DNA of 64,000 nucleotides, taken from assembly GCA_033064195.1 (NCBI GenBank), contig JARBJD010000071.1:186001-250000 (forward strand), read 5' to 3'. The DNA comes from Blattamonas nauphoetae. Its lineage: Eukaryota; Preaxostyla; Oxymonadida. Positions within the stretch are counted from its first letter, which is position 1; every line of letters begins with the position of its first letter. A program made the translations under genes and the position numbers. Under the pieces are notes generated by a model. The model was not told the origin of the DNA, made no database searches, and saw only the letters and a program-made list of their open reading frames with translations. Below are positions 58,301 through 64,000 of the stretch, piece after piece.

Positions 58301-59329
58301 ATGGAAATGAATCGCTCCTCCGACAGCCTTTATTTTATTATCATCATATGCAGAGGCGTTACATTTGTTGTAGTAGAATTCGCACTTTATCACAGTCAAA
58401 CTAGCAATCCCTCGACATCTGATCGCTCCGCCTGCAGAGTCGAATGCTGCACAAGACGTAAAAGTACATGAAATATAAGTGTGGTCGGAGTCCACGATTT
58501 GCGTCGTATAGAAATACCCTCCTGTCGTCTCTCCATTTGTGACCCCACGGAGGAACGTGTTGTTCACGGCTCGGAACGTCGTCTGGTCTTCCACGTCCCG
58601 CACAATGCTCCCATAGAATCCATTCGAGCAGTCAATCCAGCGAGAGTTCGTCAGCGACACGTTGAACGGTTCCTTCACTCCGCAACTTCGGCGATAGCGG
58701 TTGATGTGCGTGACGTTCTGCAGCACGCACGAGTCCATCAGTGTGTGTTGGACAAGCGTCGAGGCCATCAGACTTGATTCGCTTCCAACAACCACATTCC
58801 CAATCTCGCAGTGAGAGAACGACACTTTCGACGAGAAGGTATCCGTCGTTGTGAGCGACGGTGCCACATTTGATTCGGCGTTGAAAACAAATTCAGTGTG
58901 CACAACAAAAAGACTCGAGTCCAAACATTCAAACGGCGACGTCGTCTCACAAACGGTGATCTTGCTGCTAATAACTTCGCACGAAGAGTGGTGTGATGTC
59001 CGAATCACATGGCTCGTCAGAGGCTCGAATGAGAAGAACGAGAATGAACACGTCGAATTCTCAAGTCGGAAGAGACTTCCTTTAACTTCGTTTCCTTCGA
59101 AAATTCGCGCCAATTTGTCTTCTGTTCCGAAAACTTTGATGCGTCGCGACTCCAGGAAGACCGTATTTGATCGATAGTTTTCCAGACTCAGTTTTATGGA
59201 TTCGTGATTTGCGTCTGGTTCGTGTGCGTTTGATCCAGACTGAATGAAGAAATCAGAAAGGTCTGGGCAGGCAAGGGTTGAAAGCCCGGAAATAGTTGAT
59301 AAAAGAAAGAATGAGCTAGTTAGAAACAT
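46377..59329 (-). CDS. Giant beta-helix receptor with cytoplasmic pseudokinase, split by a one-base slip
   Basis: Read from 59329, a 1423-codon frame starts with a signal peptide (MFLTSSFFLLSTISGLSTLA). It continues as a right-handed beta-helix with GGAI/GGAV turns (AGGAIRCRG, GGAIHFHGG, GGAVSTQF, GSGGAIDCSN). From about residue 560 a module recurs around ten times, each opening with C-x(4-6)-C-x-[ST]-[IL]: CGTDYGNKCRTI, CGLSTLPCKSI, CGKEALPCQTL (four times), CGNTFLPCQSL, CSSPSVPCPSI, CGGEVLACLTV. Near 55170 one T is missing relative to the other repeat units (CCTTTCC for CCTTTTCC), moving the frame; it then stays open for over 2,900 codons to 46377. The C-terminal part has a membrane span (WLGPLIGGLVALFLFLLILI) and a kinase fold with APE (RWQAPEV) and SLGILLWEI, but no catalytic HRD, DFG or lysine motif, hence a pseudokinase. 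Total about 4,300 residues. No intron is seen. Probably a surface receptor or adhesin. Confidence 0.85.
51916..55435 (-). repeat. 1077-bp coding repeat, three full copies plus 289 bp
   Basis: Units at 51916-52992, 52993-54069 and 54070-55146 appear identical base for base wherever I compared them, and the partial unit 55147-55435 differs by the single missing T. 1077 is 359 codons, so unit number can change without altering frame. Each unit spans one CGKEALPCQTLP module. A diverged further copy continues to the left (about 50840-51915). The units also create identical short antisense frames, which are shadows. Confidence 0.95.
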
Positions 59330-59590
59330 TGATGAAGATCAAACCATTATTTGAACTGACGGTCCAAGTTATGACCCACAATTTTGTATTTTCCGTCGAG
59401 GCCTTAGATAGATTCTCAAGAAATAGAGTTGTGGCTCCTTTCACCGACGACGAACAGGAAAACTCGGGCGGAGAAGAACAACCATTCACATTATCGATCC
59501 AGACAAACAGAAATCATGAGACGAATACAACAATCCAATCCAAATCAAAGAAAAACATGTGGCGGCGTGCCAATCTCGCAACTGAATCTA

Positions 59591-62500
59591 TTAGAACAAC
59601 AAACACCCACAGGCGTCTTCTTCCACCTGTCGCGTTCTGTCCACATCTGCTCCCGCATATGATGTGTTCGAGTCGATGGATGTGCTGCTCGCACCTTCAT
59701 CCGCTTCATTCTTCCTTTCATCCTCTCCCAACCAACTCCCCGACTCTCTCGCTGACTCCGAACTGGACTGAACACGGCGACTGTCCAAGTGAGACACATC
59801 GGCCGAACTGGGAAGGGATAATCTGGCCTTGTCTCGGATTTCTTCTTCTCCGTCAGCGTGCTCACTATCAGCCTCACTTCCTTCTTCTCTCCCCTTTCTC
59901 TCCTTTTCTCTTTCATCTTCTCTCCCATCCCCTTCCTCCTTCCCAGCCACTCTCCAAACTCCTCCTTCCCTCACTCCCCCAATCTCTCTCGCTGAAAGTG
60001 TCGCAAACGGCCTCGCCGTCTCCTTCCCATCCACTCCCACAATCCCCCAACACATCGTCCTCGACACTCCACCCCACCGCTGCCCCTCTCCCTCCTCGTC
60101 CACCCTCGCCCGCTCTTCCTCCCCACGCCTTCCTCCTCCGTCTTCCATCCTCCCCTCTCCTCTTCCCAGAAACCACCCCAAGTCAGGCACACTCGTCGTG
60201 CTGTGCAGTCTCGTCGGGAACGCACTGTGCAGAAGAGACACCGTGTGCTGCGACCTCTTCCATCCCACCCCATCCTTCGCGTCGTTCCCCCCGCTGTCCC
60301 CGCCAAGCAGCACACGCGAGCTCAAAACTGGCGATTGCGTCGAAAGCTTGGAAGTACTAGCTCTGTCGTGCGAAAGATGAAGGGATGGGTGAGAAGGTGA
60401 CAGTGTTGGGTGGTTCAGCATTTCAGCCCTTTCATCTTTCGAGTGATCACGACAAGAATTCGTGGCATTCTCTTGTGAAGACAGGAAGTCAGTTTGAGGA
60501 GAAATTGGCGAAGAGTTCTTGTTGGAAAAAGACAATGCGAGGTGTGTGGTTCCGTTTGGAGATGACGAATACTGCGTTAGTGACGACGAGCGAGAGAACG
60601 ATGTCGGTGAGAGAATTGGAGATTGTTGCTCGTGTCCAGCGAGCCTTCTGTGAGCTGTTTCCGTCAAATTCTGATTCGATCTTCTATCCTTCTCTCCCCA
60701 CTTCTCCTCCTTCCGCGTGGGTGGCGACATGTTGAGCAGATGGGAGTGTGCAACGAGATGGAACATTGTGTCTGACGAAGGCACGTCGAGCCACTTCAGA
60801 CCCTCCATCGTCTCAGACGTGCTGTTCACGTCTCGCTCATCGTCTGATTCTCCTTCAAATACCTCCTCCCAGCGTCTTGTCTGTTGATCTCTGCTTTCCT
60901 TCTCTCCTCCCCCTTCGTCGTCCCCCAATCGTTCGTTTGTGGTTATGTTTTCCTGATTTTTGGTTCTGTTTTCGATGGATTGGGTGTCGGACGTTTCTGA
61001 CACATCACAGACACTTCGCGACGAGCCGATTGGGTTGAGGCTGAGTCGGGTGTGAGGAAGCATGAACGAGTGACACGAAGAGAGTTTCATTTCGTCTCTC
61101 CACTTTTTCCCTTTCCTTCTCTTCCCTTCCTTCAACTCACTCAATCCTTTCCATTCGTCCACTCTGGCCTCGCCTGTTCCGATCCACTCGCTCACTCTCC
61201 CCGCCTCCTCCCCTGCCCAACTCATCATCGATGTTTGCTGATCCATCACCGACATTGATGGCAGATAAACGATCGAAGTTTGCGAGAAGTCGATCGATGG
61301 AGAGGAAGATGACGGGTTTATGTTGTGTTTGGTTGACTTTTTCCTAAGTTGTTTGGATGTTACATCAAATTGCGTGTTTTCAGCAAAAAATTGAGCAGCG
61401 GCGAGTGGTTGGAATCCGAGCGTCGACGAATCTGACTCATCCAACGCTTGATGTGGAGACGATGGCGGAGACAGGAACAGCAACGGATGAGGCGACGGTG
61501 AAAGTTGAAAATAATGCGGAGGAGACTCACGGAAAGACTTGCCTAAAGCGAAGATGGGTGTTGGTTGGTCAACAGACGCAGAAGCTGTGGCTGTTGGTGA
61601 TATGCACACTGACGATGTGAGCGAGAAATCAAATAGAAGCGACGTCGACGGGGATGGAACCAGTGACTGGGAAACCCAGTCCAAAAGCATGTTGCGAAGT
61701 TCTGTCAAAAAGTGACAGTAATTGAACGAAATTGACAACAATGTCAGAACACGAAACAAGAAAGACGGATGTGAGAGCAGCAAAAGAGAGATGGAGTTCC
61801 TCTTGAAGCTCTCAACACCAATACTAGGTAAGAAAGGAGAGTGTGCTCTCAGGAAAGGGATTCTAGAAGTTGGGAGAATACTCCTCAAACCAAGCTGTGA
61901 ATCGCTTGTGGAGAAGGATGAACGAGCTGGAAACGATGTGTGAGAGCTTGAAGGATAGAAATCGAGAACATGGAAGGGAGAGAAGTCGAGAGTGTGGTGA
62001 GATAACAAGATGGGTCCACTTGGAGTGTTTGGGTGACATACGGACATCAATGGAGAATGAACAGAAAGTGTAGTTGAATTGAGAGTGTGAACAGTGTTTG
62101 AATGCGAATGAAGAGTAATAACTGGAAGATGCGAGTCAACAAGAACTGAATTCTGTAAAACGTGATGTGGAACATTCGATAGAGTTTCGATTCGGGGATG
62201 TGGGGTATCACTCGACTCTTCTGATTCCATCTCACCCCATCTCGCGCTCTCAGCCATCGATTCCTCCCCGAAAGGAGAAGGAGCGATGAAAGATGACGGA
62301 AACGTGGGGGTGATGGTCGAAGGCGTGTTTTGGACAGAGAAAGGAGAGTCCACTGTCAGCGATGACACTGTCCGGGATTGATGTGACAACGACAACACCG
62401 ACGGAGCGCGTGGGACGGGCAGAATCGGCGGAGGCTGCGAGTAAACGACGGACGAGTCGAAGAAGCGGTTGTGGTCCAGCGACGATCCGTTCCTCTCCAA

Positions 62501-64000
62501 ACCACAGTCGCGCAGAAGACCCGACGCAGGCACCACAAACTGCTGCGAGGCAAGAGGGGTGTGTTGGGCGGAGGGCAGATGGGACAAGGCGGACGAGTGT
62601 CGGGCAGTCGTGTGCAGACTGGGTGTGCGAAGGAGAGGATGGGCGAGATCGAAGGTGTGGAAGGTGGTGTGGTGTTTGGGGGATGTCGCTGTCTCGTCGT
62701 CCTTCTCCATTTTCAGATGAGTGTCGCAGCTCGTCGATCGTTGCATCTTCCCCGCTTCCGAATGACGCTCCTCAGCGTTCGGATTCTCCCCGTCTCTCGT
62801 CGTTCGACTGTTGGAGCCAAAAGGACTGTGAATTTCCAGAAGTCGTCCGTGCGAGAGCGAGATCTCCATTCTGCTGTTGTCCGAAGCGCGGAACGACGAG
62901 AATGGCGAGGCATCGAGTTCGTTGGACGATGAATGGTCCAATCCCATCGGAGGAACATGAACGGCCCATTCTCGTTGCAGCAGTTGGCGGAGCAGGCTGT
63001 AGTTTGGCTTTTCTCCGAATTTCAGGTCGGCGAGGTGTCGAAAGATCAAAACCAGATTCTCGTCAATTTCGGTGTTCTTCCTTTCGATTTGGAAATGGCC
63101 CGGTTGTTCAGAGTCATCCGCACAAACTGTGGAGTGTGGTGGGAATGTGTAGGGAAGCGACGTTTGGGTTGTGTTCGGCATGTTCGAGCGAGTCGGATGG
63201 GCGACGTCGGACGGATCCAAAATCGAGGAAGCGCGGGGAGGGAGAGAGTGGAGACGCATCTGATGTTCCCATTCTTCCCGAATTCTGGCCATTTCCGACA
63301 GACTCTCCTCTCCCGACCAGGGCAAGTGTCCAACTTTCATTTCTGACGAGAACACCAAGAAGAAGAAAGATAAGAAGATGAACAATCCAAGAAACAAAAA
63401 AACAGAGGAACAACAAGAAAAAAGATGAATACGAGCGAGACACGACTCTCAAAGGACAAACCAAGAACGATGAAGAACCACGACCAAAGATCATCTCGGA
63501 AACTCCCCTCTCCCCCAACAATAACATGTGACGATCCATATTTCGCGGTTCCTTGGAACGTCCTCACCGTTGGGACTTCGTTGAAGAGCGCTGGAAAGAG
63601 AGCGAGACCGTGAAACAATCAAAGAAGGCCGAAAGCACATACGAGAGCTGTCATGGCGTTCTGCCTTCCCAAAACCAACAAGAACAAGATGGCCATTCCG
63701 CGCCGACCGATTTCGTTCCACAAAATGCCACTGAGTCAACACGACAGACAAACAAAAGTCAAAGCGGAGAAAATCAGACAGGTGTGATGTCGCAGTGGAT
63801 CCATCCGCGTGAGTGCAAGGCTTCAATGCAGTTCAACATTTCCAGAGCATAGTGGCGTTGGATGTTGGGAAGAACCCGACCAGGCGAAAAGCGAGAAAGA
63901 AGCGTTCTTCAGAGAATGATTCAAAACACAATAAGAAAGAGAGAAATGAGAGAGGAAGCAGAGAGAATAATGTGAGAAGAACGAGCAATCACCGAATTCA
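59591..64000 (-). CDS. Casein-kinase-1-like pseudokinase with long disordered tail and CaaX end (5' end off window)
   Basis: Visible exons: complement(join(59591..63342, 63462..63590, 63643..63730, 63780..>63871)); introns 119, 52 and 49 nt, all in phase. Spliced, the kinase reads YALEMLNCIEALHSRGWIHC, then DITPWHFV, LVLVGFGKAER, FQGTAKYGSSHV, FRDDLWSWFFIVLEMKVGHL and PWSGEE. After a Pro/Ser insert comes LADLKFGEKPNYSLLRQLL, the CK1 C-lobe end. CK1 hallmarks are altered: HCD for HRD, DITPWHF for DIKPSNF, GFG for DFG, so it is probably inactive. The remaining 1,000 or so residues are Ser/His/Pro-rich, then acidic and Gly-rich, with no domain. The protein ends ACGCLLF, a CaaX-like site for prenylation. 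The N-lobe lies beyond 64000. A hydrophobic run at the last-exon frame start (63343-63397) is intron, not a signal peptide. Confidence 0.8.

Noticed and set aside
59329-60360. Plus-strand frame of 343 codons
   Set aside because: It is antisense to the low-complexity tail of the CK1-like gene and shows no domain or sensible composition.
62362-63381. Plus-strand frame of 339 codons
   Set aside because: Antisense to the same gene, where the minus strand has clear CK1 C-lobe similarity.
63343-63397. Signal peptide for the CK1-like protein (hydrophobic start of the 1268-codon frame)
   Set aside because: Splicing at 63343-63461 joins the kinase core across it, so the hydrophobic stretch is intron sequence.

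Overview
The window is nuclear DNA from a gene-dense, intron-bearing unicellular eukaryote. Reading frames are broken by very short GT-AG introns (about 29 to 183 nt). Once these are removed, the exons join in phase into eukaryotic families: SH3 and kinase domains, phospholipase C, a Rab GTPase, RNase T2 and an MRH receptor. The standard stop codons fit. My best guess is an oxymonad (Preaxostyla) close to Blattamonas. This rests on recollection of its large families of secreted beta-helix proteins, pseudokinase receptors and armadillo-like hypothetical proteins, and it is inference, not a database result.

Bases 1-6342 hold a degenerate stretch, a 28-bp minisatellite, and a minus-strand beta-helix surface protein gene that ends early at a TAA where a glutamine is expected, followed by a fragment in another frame. 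Bases 6343-18000 hold an SH3-SH3-kinase gene, a single-pass membrane protein, a very long coiled-coil protein and a phosphoinositide-specific phospholipase C. Bases 18250-30052 form a compact block of intron-rich housekeeping genes: a COPI-associated-like membrane protein, a TMEM86/YhhN protein, a WH2/proline-rich actin regulator, RNase T2, a small secreted protein, an MRH (Atg27-like) receptor, a Rab7-like GTPase and an EF-hand protein with micro-exons.

Bases 30053-33645 contain no host gene I can support. They hold a degenerate tRNA-like element, a 355-bp MITE with mariner-type ends, and a complete-looking 1314-bp mariner transposon with TA duplications. Bases 33646-45402 are dominated by a lineage-type helical (armadillo-like) family: a short member, two full tandem copies produced by a 3.5-kb duplication, a diverged minus-strand member with one frame slip, and an acidic-tailed protein.

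Bases 46377-59329 encode one giant receptor-like protein of about 4,300 residues: signal peptide, some ten beta-helix modules, one membrane span and a cytoplasmic pseudokinase. It is currently split by a one-base slip inside an array of identical 1077-bp repeats. The right edge (59591 to beyond 64000) is a casein-kinase-1-like pseudokinase with a long disordered tail ending in a CaaX-type motif.

Several genes point to membrane traffic and surface biology: Rab7-like, MRH receptor, COPI-associated-like protein, RNase T2, beta-helix receptors and small secreted paralogues. The SH3 kinase, PLC and WH2 proteins point to actin and phosphoinositide signalling. No operon-like co-regulation is implied. 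Exon boundaries are my own readings, supported by phase, GT-AG signals and domain continuity.
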